Assembly (NCBI RefSeq): GCF_014692875.1
Contig: NZ_CP061171.1
Coordinates: 4,588,001-4,652,000, forward strand
Length of the DNA stretch: 64,000 bases
Direction: 5' to 3'
Source of the DNA: Pedobacter riviphilus
Lineage (GTDB): Bacteria; Bacteroidota; Bacteroidia; Sphingobacteriales; Sphingobacteriaceae
The notes under the pieces were generated by a model. That model was given only the letters and a program-made list of their open reading frames with translations, was not told the DNA's origin and made no database searches. The position numbers and the translations under genes were made by a program. Below, one piece after another: positions 16,195 through 23,428 of the stretch (position 1 is the stretch's first letter; each line of letters begins with the position of its first letter).

Positions 16195-17973
16195 ATGAAA
16201 AAAATATTTCTTTTTACTGCTTGCATTGCTTTCTTATCTTCCTGTAAGCAAGGAGCCAAATCTGATTCAGGCTCAGAAAACAAAGCCTTTGCCAATATGT
16301 GCGAGCAATACTACCAGGATGGGTTAAAAATTAACCCAATTAATGCCACTTATATTGGTGATGAACGTTATGACGATCTCCTTCCAAATGATGGTTCACA
16401 AGCTTATCTTAAGGAATACAAAGCATTTAACCAACGTTATCTCGACAGTTTAGGCAAGTACGATAGGGAAGGCCTGAATGACAATGACAAACTGTCTTTT
16501 GATTATCTTAAAGACCAGCTAAGCATCAATTTAGAGGGATTAAAATATCATTCAGAATACCTTCCATTTAACCAGATGTTTGCTCTACCCTTAACCATTG
16601 GTCAGTTAGGCTCGGGTACAGGAGCACAGCCATTTAAAACGGTCAAAAATTATGAAAACTGGTTAAAACGCGCTACCGCCTTTTCCGTTTGGGCCGATAC
16701 AGCAATTGCCAACTTTAAAAAAGGTGAGGCCGCAGGTATTGTTTTACCTAAGGCTTTGGTCGTTAAAATGATTCCGCAAATGCAGAGTATGGTGGTAACC
16801 GATCCTAAAAAAAGTTTGTTCTATGGCCCTATCAATTCATTACCAGCAAATTTTTCTGCAGCAGATAAACAAAGATTAACAGAAGCATACCGAAATGCTA
16901 TCACTACTGTTATTGTACCAACTTATAAAAAACTGGGCGATTTTCTTCAAAACGAATACCTGCCTAAAGCAAGAACTACGTCTGGCTGGTCTGCCATGCC
17001 AGGTGGCCTGGAGTGGTATATTTACCTGGTTAAACAACAAACTACCACCAACAAAGCGCCTGAAGAGATTTATCAAACAGGTTTAAAAGAGGTTGCCCGT
17101 ATTAAAGGGCAAATGGATAGCATCAAAAACTTAGTGGGCTTTAAGGGCGATTTGAAAGCTTTTTTCGAATACATGAAAACCGATAAAAAATTCATGCCTT
17201 ATAAAACCCCAAAAGAAGTATTGGCGGCCTTTGAAAATATCCACCAGCGCATGAAACCCAATTTGAAAAAGATGTTTGATGTGGAGCCCAAAACCCCTTT
17301 CGAAATTCGTCAAACAGAGGCTTTCAGAGCAGCATCTGCCAGTGCAGAATACAACCAGGGTTCGGCTGACGGGTCTCGTCCTGGCATCTTTTATGTGCCA
17401 ATTTTAGACGCTAAAACATTTAACACCACCTCAGGGATGGAATCTCTATTCTTGCATGAAGCAATACCCGGTCACCATTATCAGATTTCTTTAACGCAGG
17501 AAAATAAGTCGTTACCTAATTTCCGCCGTTTCGGTGGTCATAACGCCTATGTAGAAGGCTGGGCGCTCTATTGTGAGTCATTAGGTAAAGAGCTGGGGTT
17601 ATACCAGGATCCATATCAGCATATGGGAGCTCTGGGTGATGAAATGCACCGGGCCATTCGTCTGGTGGTTGATGTGGCTATTCACACCAAAAACATGACC
17701 CGCGAGCAAGCCATTAAATACATGACTGATAACGAAGCCATAAGCACTGAAGGTGCAACAGCAGAAATTGAGCGTTATATGGGTATACCTGCACAAGCTT
17801 TAGGCTATAAAACAGGTGCAATGAAAATAAGGGAATTGAGAACCAAATATGAGAAAGAATTAGGTCCGAAGTTTAAATTAGCAGCTTTTCATACTGCAGT
17901 TTTAAAAGATGGATCTTTCCCTTTATCTGTTTTTGAAGCTAAGATGGATGCTTGGGCAGAAAGCCAGAAATAG
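16195..17973 (+). CDS. DUF885 family metallopeptidase-like lipoprotein
   Basis: 592 residues with a lipoprotein signal (FLSSC, Cys17). The domain is DUF885, recognised by the histidine-rich motif HEAIPGHHYQ at about 421-430 and the later GWALYCESLGKELG, a pattern that resembles gluzincin zinc sites. These proteins are probable secreted carboxypeptidase-like enzymes, but their substrates are poorly known. A -7 box TATTTTTG at 16163-16170 gives a short leader. It stands as a single gene followed by a repeat element at 17982. Confidence 0.85.
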   Translation: MKKIFLFTACIAFLSSCKQGAKSDSGSENKAFANMCEQYYQDGLKINPINATYIGDERYDDLLPNDGSQAYLKEYKAFNQRYLDSLGKYDREGLNDNDKLSFDYLKDQLSINLEGLKYHSEYLPFNQMFALPLTIGQLGSGTGAQPFKTVKNYENWLKRATAFSVWADTAIANFKKGEAAGIVLPKALVVKMIPQMQSMVVTDPKKSLFYGPINSLPANFSAADKQRLTEAYRNAITTVIVPTYKKLGDFLQNEYLPKARTTSGWSAMPGGLEWYIYLVKQQTTTNKAPEEIYQTGLKEVARIKGQMDSIKNLVGFKGDLKAFFEYMKTDKKFMPYKTPKEVLAAFENIHQRMKPNLKKMFDVEPKTPFEIRQTEAFRAASASAEYNQGSADGSRPGIFYVPILDAKTFNTTSGMESLFLHEAIPGHHYQISLTQENKSLPNFRRFGGHNAYVEGWALYCESLGKELGLYQDPYQHMGALGDEMHRAIRLVVDVAIHTKNMTREQAIKYMTDNEAISTEGATAEIERYMGIPAQALGYKTGAMKIRELRTKYEKELGPKFKLAAFHTAVLKDGSFPLSVFEAKMDAWAESQK

Positions 17974-17981
17974 AACTATTC

Positions 17982-18082
17982 GTCTTTGCGAGGAGGAACG
18001 ACGAAGCAATCTTAATGCGATCGCGAATAGCAGCAGTATAAGATTGCTTCGTCGGCTGAAAAAGCTTTCTCGAAATGACGAC
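17982..18082. repeat. CGTCAT-type palindromic intergenic repeat
   Basis: Begins CGTCTTTGCGAG, contains GACGAAGCAATCTTA, then a TAAGATTGCTTCGTC arm in inverse orientation, and ends CGAAATGACGA. Its reverse complement aligns along most of its length with 32870-32947, including CAGCCGACGAAGCA and GCATTAAGATTGC. Confidence 0.75.
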
Positions 18083-18174
18083 CACTTCTATACAAAATAT
18101 AAATCCGCAGGAAACCATCCAAATCTTTAAACCCTTTTCCAATTCCTTTGTTAACTATTAAAACATCCCAAATC

Positions 18175-18726
18175 ATGGACAAAGAAAAATTGATTCAAGA
18201 AGCCTACCTGGTTGCGCATAAAATAGAGGAGAATGGCAATTTTCCTAATAACCCTACTTTACCCTTAATGATTTACAAAGGTACGTTCAGGTTGCACCCT
18301 GATGATACTGAAGAAACAATCAAAAGGGTTTTCGCGCAAAACGGATACACTAATGCCTGGATAGATGGCATCTTTGATTACCATCATTATCATAGCAATA
18401 CTCATGAAGTAATGGGCGTATTTTGTGGCAAAGCCGATGTGCAGTTTGGAGGTGATCATGGTGTTTGTATAGAGCTGGATAAAGGTGATGTCATTATCAT
18501 CCCTGCAGGTGTAGCGCATAAAAAGCTGAATTCAACTGATGACTTCACTGTAGTTGGGGCATATCCAAATGGCTTAGATTATGACATTAAATATGGCAAA
18601 GCAGAGGAGCGGCCCGAAGCAGATGAAACCATAGCTAAAGTGAAAAATCCAGACAGCGATCCTGTTTACGGAAGTAAAGGTCATTTATTTGAATGCTGGT
18701 ACAACCAAAATTGCGAAAATGTGTAA
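18175..18726 (+). CDS. Cupin-domain protein (YjlB-like)
   Basis: About 183 residues from the ATG at 18175; an upstream ATG at 18148 would add nine residues of no clear value. The protein has a single cupin fold: YHHYHSNTHEVMGVFCGKADVQFGG carries the first metal-binding cluster with His and Glu, and DVIIIPAGVAHKKL the second. It resembles the uncharacterised YjlB group. No signal peptide. The ligand or reaction is unknown, and the neighbours (lipoprotein peptidase, serine hydrolase) do not help. Confidence 0.78.
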   Translation: MDKEKLIQEAYLVAHKIEENGNFPNNPTLPLMIYKGTFRLHPDDTEETIKRVFAQNGYTNAWIDGIFDYHHYHSNTHEVMGVFCGKADVQFGGDHGVCIELDKGDVIIIPAGVAHKKLNSTDDFTVVGAYPNGLDYDIKYGKAEERPEADETIAKVKNPDSDPVYGSKGHLFECWYNQNCENV

Positions 18727-18794
18727 AACTCTTTCGTTTTAACCGTCTAAAATTCTTTAATTTTCGGGTTTTAAATACACCACCCCCAATATAA

Positions 18795-20024
18795 ATGAAT
18801 TTTCGATATATATGTTCAGCATTAGCCCTCTCTGTAACTTTACTAACCGCTTGCTCAAGCAAAAAATCTGAAGAGAAAAAGGCGGCTGAAAAAAAAATCC
18901 GCACTAAAGACGACGACAAAGCAGATAGCCTGTTACTGGTTTATAACCCACAAAAAGGCGATAAATGGATAGCTGATTTTGTAGATAACCTACACCGAAA
19001 ATTCGGTTTCAATGGAAATATGCTGGTAGCCAAAGATGGAAAAATTCTTTACGAAAAAGCCATAGGTTGGGCCGATTACCTGCACCGTGATAGTTTAACC
19101 ATCAATTCAGAATTTGAGCTGGCCTCGATTACCAAAACCTTTACCGGTACAGCTATTATGCAATTGGTAGAGGCGGGAAAACTTTCATTGAACGATAATG
19201 TAAAAAAATTCTACCCTAATTTTCCGTATGATGGCATAACAGTGAAATTATTGCTTTCTCACCGCAGTGGCATGATGAACTATGTTTATTTCATTGACGA
19301 TATCTGGCGTAAGGAAAAACGCAATATGAAAAAAGGTGTAACCAACCAGGAAGTAATGAATGTTATTGCCGAGCGGAAGCCAAACCCATACACTAAACCA
19401 GATAACCGTTTTCATTATAACAACTCAAACTTTATGGTTTTGGGGGCTATTATAGAAAAGGTTACCGGACAGCGTTATTCACAATATATGATGGAGCATG
19501 TGTTTAAACCTGCCGGGTTAAAACATACACACGTATATAGCACCACTGAGTATGAAAAAATTCCTGTTGATGTGGTTGGTCATGACCGTACCTGGAGATA
19601 TTCTGTTGCGCAGAATTTTTTAGACGGCCCAGTTGGAGATAAAGGCATTTATAGTACTGTACACGATTTAGTATTATTTGATAAATACCTGAAAAATGGG
19701 AGGTTATTAACTAAAAAAAGCCTAGATTCTGCATATGTAGGCCGTAATAAGCCTGTTAATGGTCATTTTAACTATGGTTATGGCTGGAGGATGTTCGATG
19801 GCGAAAAGATGGACAAAGTAGTTTACCACACAGGTTGGTGGCATGGTTTTCGCCATATTTATGTGCGGGATTTAGATAAAAATATTGTGATTATATTTTT
19901 AGGCAACCTTACTAATGGAAGTTTGATGCATCTTGACGAACTTTATAAACACTTCAATATGCCTATTATCCGTAAAGGTGCTTACCATGGCAACGGCAGT
20001 TTACCGGGAAGTGATGAAGATTAA
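18795..20024 (+). CDS. Serine hydrolase of the beta-lactamase/DD-peptidase type, lipoprotein
   Basis: 409 residues with a lipoprotein signal (LLTAC, Cys20) and a lysine-rich tether. The class C/AmpC-like fold is indicated by the SxxK motif Ser111-Ile-Thr-Lys114, the YxN motif Tyr208-Asn-Asn210 and a C-terminal HTGWWHG in the place of the KTG box. Members include esterases and D-aminopeptidases as well as beta-lactamases, so resistance should not be assumed. The enzyme should sit on the outer face of a membrane. Confidence 0.85.
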   Translation: MNFRYICSALALSVTLLTACSSKKSEEKKAAEKKIRTKDDDKADSLLLVYNPQKGDKWIADFVDNLHRKFGFNGNMLVAKDGKILYEKAIGWADYLHRDSLTINSEFELASITKTFTGTAIMQLVEAGKLSLNDNVKKFYPNFPYDGITVKLLLSHRSGMMNYVYFIDDIWRKEKRNMKKGVTNQEVMNVIAERKPNPYTKPDNRFHYNNSNFMVLGAIIEKVTGQRYSQYMMEHVFKPAGLKHTHVYSTTEYEKIPVDVVGHDRTWRYSVAQNFLDGPVGDKGIYSTVHDLVLFDKYLKNGRLLTKKSLDSAYVGRNKPVNGHFNYGYGWRMFDGEKMDKVVYHTGWWHGFRHIYVRDLDKNIVIIFLGNLTNGSLMHLDELYKHFNMPIIRKGAYHGNGSLPGSDED

Positions 20025-20146
20025 TTAATATATTTAGACTAAAGGAAATCAGTATTTTACTTTAAGGTTTTTGATAGAAAAATAATATTTATTTTTTTGA
20101 CTTAACAAGATGTTAACCGACACTAAGGGAGCAGGATTTAGTTTCT

Positions 20147-20245
20147 TAGCCCCGAGCGAAGCGGCATCCCTGTAGCGCAGCGAAAGGATATAGCGAAGAA
20201 CGGGAACAAATGTTGATAGGGTTGCTGTACCTGCGCTTCAAAAAC
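20147..20245 (+). repeat. ~100-bp structured intergenic repeat, copy 1
   Basis: Starts TAGCCCCGAGCGAAGCGG and ends TGCGCTTCAAAAA, with an inner stem of CATCC against GGATA and a GCGCAGCG-like centre. It shares the ends and spacing with the copies at 35165-35269 and 40864-40969, though it is more diverged. It lies downstream of the serine hydrolase gene. Confidence 0.65.
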
Positions 20246-20306
20246 AAATATTTCTTTTAGTAAAACAAATTATCCTAATTTCATTTTATAATAAAAACAA
20301 CAAATT

Positions 20307-20612
20307 ATGTTCGACAAGTTATTTGCGGCTCAACAAAAAGCCGAAGAAATTAAAAAACGTTTGGATACCATCTCGGTATTTGGCGAAGTTGAAAATGGCG
20401 CAATAAAAATTACCGCTACCGCCAACAAAGCCATTACCGGAGTTTCTATTGATGAAGAGTTTTTGAAAAATGCTGATAAGGAAGAATTAGAGGAACTTTT
20501 ATTAACTGCTATTAACAAAGCGATGGCAAGCGCCGAGCAAGTTAGTGCAGCAGAAATGCAGGCATCGGCACAAGATATGCTGGGCGGCTTAGGCGGTATG
20601 TTTGGCCAATAA
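20307..20612 (+). CDS. YbaB/EbfC family nucleoid-associated protein
   Basis: 101 residues; a small alpha-beta-alpha protein with the family pattern FGEVENGAIKITATANKAITGVSID and a glycine-rich, methionine-ending tail (GGLGGMFGQ). EbfC dimers bind DNA and help organise the nucleoid. The gene usually neighbours dnaX/recR in other phyla; it stands apart here. Confidence 0.9.
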   Translation: MFDKLFAAQQKAEEIKKRLDTISVFGEVENGAIKITATANKAITGVSIDEEFLKNADKEELEELLLTAINKAMASAEQVSAAEMQASAQDMLGGLGGMFGQ

Positions 20613-20652
20613 AAACCATTAGAAGAATCAACTGTTATACTTACAACAATCA

Positions 20653-20708
20653 GTCTTAACACTCGATTCTCAGATCTTGCTACTTGTTATTCAAATCTAG
20701 ATACTGTT
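20653..20708. repeat. 7-nt periodic tract upstream of the UPF0173 gene
   Basis: Eight consecutive 7-mers of the form NNCTNNN (one has TT instead of CT) fill the spacer and end three bases before the ATG at 20712. It has one polarity only. Confidence 0.6.
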
Positions 20709-20711
20709 ATT

Positions 20712-21389
20712 ATGAAATATACTTATTACGGCCAATCATGTTTCTTACTGGAAGCAGCTGGCAAAAAATTACTCTTCGATCCGTTCATATCACATAATCA
20801 ATTAGCTAAAAATATAGATATTAAAGCCATTGAGGCCGATTATATATTGGTAAGCCATGGCCACGGCGATCATGTGGCCGATCTTGTATCCCTGGCAAAA
20901 CAAACCCAGGCTACGGTTATAGCCATGCCAGAAATTATTGATTGGGTTTCGAAACAGGGCATAGAAAAAGTGCATGGAATGAATTTCGGTAAAGTTACTT
21001 TCGACTGGGGAGTTGTACGCATGGTACCAGCTACACACTCATCGAGTTTACCAGATGGAAGTTACGGTGGAAATCCTGCTGGTTTTGTACTTGAAGTAGG
21101 CGGCAAACAGATTTATTTTGCGGGCGATACGGGCTTAACCATTGAGATGAAAGTTTTGGCTGATATTTACAATCTGGATTATGCCATCTTACCGATAGGC
21201 GGGAATTACACCATGGATGTTGATGATGCTTTAATTGCGACTAAATATTTCGACTGCGACAATGTAATCGGTGTGCACTACAATACTTTCCCGGTAATTG
21301 AAATTGATACACAGGCTGCGTTAGATAAATTTAAACGCGAAAATAAAACCTTATTGTTGCCAGAAATTGGTGAGACGATAAGTTTATAG
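20712..21389 (+). CDS. UPF0173 family metal-dependent hydrolase (metallo-beta-lactamase fold)
   Basis: 225 residues. The zinc signature VSHGHGDH places His49, His51, Asp53 and His54, followed by further ligands in ATHSSS and YFAGDTGLT and the conserved C-terminal GVHYNTFP. The family is conserved and cytoplasmic, with poorly defined substrates. The start is fixed by MKYTYYGQSCFLLE, the usual beginning of the family. Confidence 0.88.
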   Translation: MKYTYYGQSCFLLEAAGKKLLFDPFISHNQLAKNIDIKAIEADYILVSHGHGDHVADLVSLAKQTQATVIAMPEIIDWVSKQGIEKVHGMNFGKVTFDWGVVRMVPATHSSSLPDGSYGGNPAGFVLEVGGKQIYFAGDTGLTIEMKVLADIYNLDYAILPIGGNYTMDVDDALIATKYFDCDNVIGVHYNTFPVIEIDTQAALDKFKRENKTLLLPEIGETISL

Positions 21390-21413
21390 TTTAATGCGAA
21401 TTACAAATCCTCC

Positions 21414-21452
21414 TTTCAAAGGGCCGTGATTTGCAATCACGGCCCTTTGAAA
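21414..21452. terminator. Perfect 18-bp hairpin after the UPF0173 gene
   Basis: Bases 21414-21431 pair perfectly with 21435-21452, leaving a three-base loop. The stem is very stable (GGGCCGTGATT core) but has only a short A/T tail. It may work as a terminator, or as an RNA-stabilising or palindromic repeat unit. Confidence 0.75.
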
Positions 21453-21482
21453 AACACCTTTTAGATCATTTACCTAATATGA

Positions 21483-21627
21483 TCGTCATGCTGAATTTAT
21501 TTTACAAGTAGAGGTAGTATTTTCAAATGTTTTGTAGCTACTACGTGGTCAGCATCTTTCCAGCTATTAAGCCCTAACCTGCTGCAGAACGGAAAGCTAC
21601 GCAGCAAAATGAATTCAGGGTGACGAC
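21483..21627. repeat. CGTCAT-bounded composite repeat (shares segments with 40989-41071)
   Basis: CGTCATGCTGAATT at the left and AATTCAGGGTGACGAC at the right form inverted ends. Inside, a 23-base segment and a 20-base segment are identical to the reverse complement of the region 40989-41071. The element lies between two genes and has no open frame. Confidence 0.75.
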
Positions 21628-21653
21628 ACAAATATTTTAAGATTTCTTAAAAC

Positions 21654-21692
21654 AAAAAAGGGCCTCCGATTTTCATTGGAGACCCTTTCAAA
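21654..21692 (-). terminator. Terminator of the small Ala/Lys-rich protein gene
   Basis: Stem between AAAGGGCCTCC and GGAGACCCTTT. Read on the minus strand, a T-run follows. It lies 15 bp after the stop codon at 21707. Confidence 0.82.
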
Positions 21693-21706
21693 TTATAAAC
21701 CTGAAC

Positions 21707-22048
21707 CTAATTCTTTTTAGCAGCAGCTTTGTTTGCTTTATAACGCATATCTGCTGTACCGTCTTTTTTAGTTGGACCAGCAACTTTAGTTACTGCTTTT
21801 GCTTTATTTTCTTTAAAACGCATATCTGGCGTGCCATCTGCTTTTACTTTAGCAGCTGTAGTAGTAGTTTTAGTTTCTACTTTTTTAGCCTCTTGTTTTA
21901 CGCCTGCTTTAACAGGTGCTGTTGTTGTTTTTACTTCTTTTTTTACAACTGTTTTAGCTTTAGCTGCAGGAGCAGTAGCTGGTGTTTGAGCAAATGCTGT
22001 TGTTAAACCAAATGCTGCGATTGCGATTAAACTCAATAACTTTTTCAT
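21707..22048 (-). CDS. Small secreted Ala/Lys/Thr-rich protein with two DGTxDMR repeats
   Basis: 113 residues with a signal peptide (ending TTAFAQ near residue 21). The mature part is low-complexity and basic (many KTVVKKE and TTTAPVKA segments) and ends with two copies of a 13-residue unit, DGTPDMRFKENKA and DGTADMRYKANKA. I do not recognise a described family. It is probably periplasmic and disordered, with the repeated unit as the likely functional part. It has its own terminator and is flanked by repeats. Confidence 0.65.
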   Translation of the reverse strand: MKKLLSLIAIAAFGLTTAFAQTPATAPAAKAKTVVKKEVKTTTAPVKAGVKQEAKKVETKTTTTAAKVKADGTPDMRFKENKAKAVTKVAGPTKKDGTADMRYKANKAAAKKN

Positions 22049-22154
22049 GTTTTTTTCGATTTTTGTTTTACTCGTTTATTTGTTGGTATAAAATTGATTA
22101 ATCGGGATGAAGTTTTTATGAAGATAACAAATATTTTTATTTTTTGTGATACAG

Positions 22155-23027
22155 CTACCTTAAAGTAAAATAAACATTGATGTTGTACGATACGGCTATG
22201 GGATTACCAAATAATGTACCTGGAATCCAGTTTGGCGATTGCTGCGTAACTCTGATGGCCTCTTCACTTAAACTTACACTAGGTGATGAAATAATTTTAA
22301 TATCTTCTATTGCGCCAGTTTTATTTACTGTGAATGATAAATAAACTTTCCCTTGGGTTTTAGCCCGATGATCTTCCACAGGATACCTGATATTTTTGCT
22401 CAGATATACATAAAATTGCTTCATGCCTCCCGGAAAAGACGGCTCTGTACTAACATCGGCTTTGGCTACAGGTTTACCGTCTATATCTAGATATGCACTA
22501 TCGGTTACTTTATTTTTACTGTCGTACTCTTCTTTAAGCGCCAGGTTGCCGTTCTCGTAAAGAATCTTCCATTCGCCCAGTTTCTTTCCATTGTTATAAT
22601 TGCCGCTTATTTTTGTAGCGCCATTTTTCCAATAGGTGGTGTATGCTCCGTTAAGCCTATCCTCCTGGTATACTTTAGATTCCTTTGGCTTACCATCAAG
22701 GTCAAAGCTCGTCCACAAACCTGTTTTTTTATTGTCGAGATAAAAACCCTTCAATGAAACTTTTTCATTGTTATACTCTTGATATTCGCCGTTCAACGTT
22801 TTCAGTTTTTTATCGGTGAAAGTTTCCGTTTTAACAATAGCGTGTTTGGCATTAAAGGTTGTTTTGATCCAAACACTATCCTTTCTGTAAACTTTATAAG
22901 TTTCACCTGTTTTGGCTACCGCTTTAGTATAATCGCCAAAACTATAGGTTATTAAGGTGTCGCTTTTCTGCGCAAATACATTAAGCGAAATAAAACTGAG
23001 TACGATGATTAAGGTTCTTTTCATCAC
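22155..23027 (-). CDS. MORN-repeat protein with C-terminal TonB domain
   Basis: 290 residues: a signal peptide (to about residue 19), then YwqK/MORN-2-type repeats (about residues 75-175; GLWTSFDLDGKPKESKVY, GAYTTYWKNGATKISGNY, GEWKILYENGNLALKEEY), then a TonB C-terminal domain (about 200-290, from SFPGGMKQFYVYLSKNIRYP). The TonB part suggests contact with an outer-membrane receptor plug, but there is a cleavable signal instead of the usual inner-membrane anchor. Downstream of polA on the same strand, 17 bp after its stop. Confidence 0.78.
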   Translation of the reverse strand: MMKRTLIIVLSFISLNVFAQKSDTLITYSFGDYTKAVAKTGETYKVYRKDSVWIKTTFNAKHAIVKTETFTDKKLKTLNGEYQEYNNEKVSLKGFYLDNKKTGLWTSFDLDGKPKESKVYQEDRLNGAYTTYWKNGATKISGNYNNGKKLGEWKILYENGNLALKEEYDSKNKVTDSAYLDIDGKPVAKADVSTEPSFPGGMKQFYVYLSKNIRYPVEDHRAKTQGKVYLSFTVNKTGAIEDIKIISSPSVSLSEEAIRVTQQSPNWIPGTLFGNPIAVSYNINVYFTLR

Positions 23028-23044
23028 ATGTATTTCATTATCCC

Positions 23045-23428
23045 TTAATGTGCAGCCAGCCAGTTTTCGCCCTCGCCAATTTCTACAACAATAGGCACGG
23101 TTAATTTAATGGCATTAGCCATTTTATCCTGAATAATTGCTTTCATGGCTTCCTTTTCCGTTCTCAGCACATCAAACACCAACTCATCATGCACCTGCAT
23201 CGTCATGGTTGATTGCAAATGTTGCGCTTTCATTTCTTTATGGATATTAATCATCGCAATCTTGATCATATCGGCGGCAGAACCTTGAATTGGCGCGTTA
23301 ATGGCATTTCTTTCCGCAAAACCTCTTACCGTTTGGTTGGCAGAGTTAATGTCTCTTAAATAACGTCTTCTACCCATTATCGTTTCTACAAATCCATTCT
23401 CACGCGCAAAATTCATGGTATCACTCAT
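23045..23428 (-). pseudogene. polA: DNA polymerase I, C-terminal fragment after a frameshift
   Basis: 127 residues that continue the Pol I palm domain directly: MSDTMNFARENGFVETIMGRRRYLRD, then the motif C region with MQVHDELVF carrying the second catalytic aspartate. The reading frame joins the upstream fragment if one G is added next to the CCCGG run near 23437. The ATG here overlaps the TGA of the upstream fragment (ATGA). Either the base is missing through sequencing error, or the gene is really split. Taken alone, this fragment cannot be a polymerase. Confidence 0.85.
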
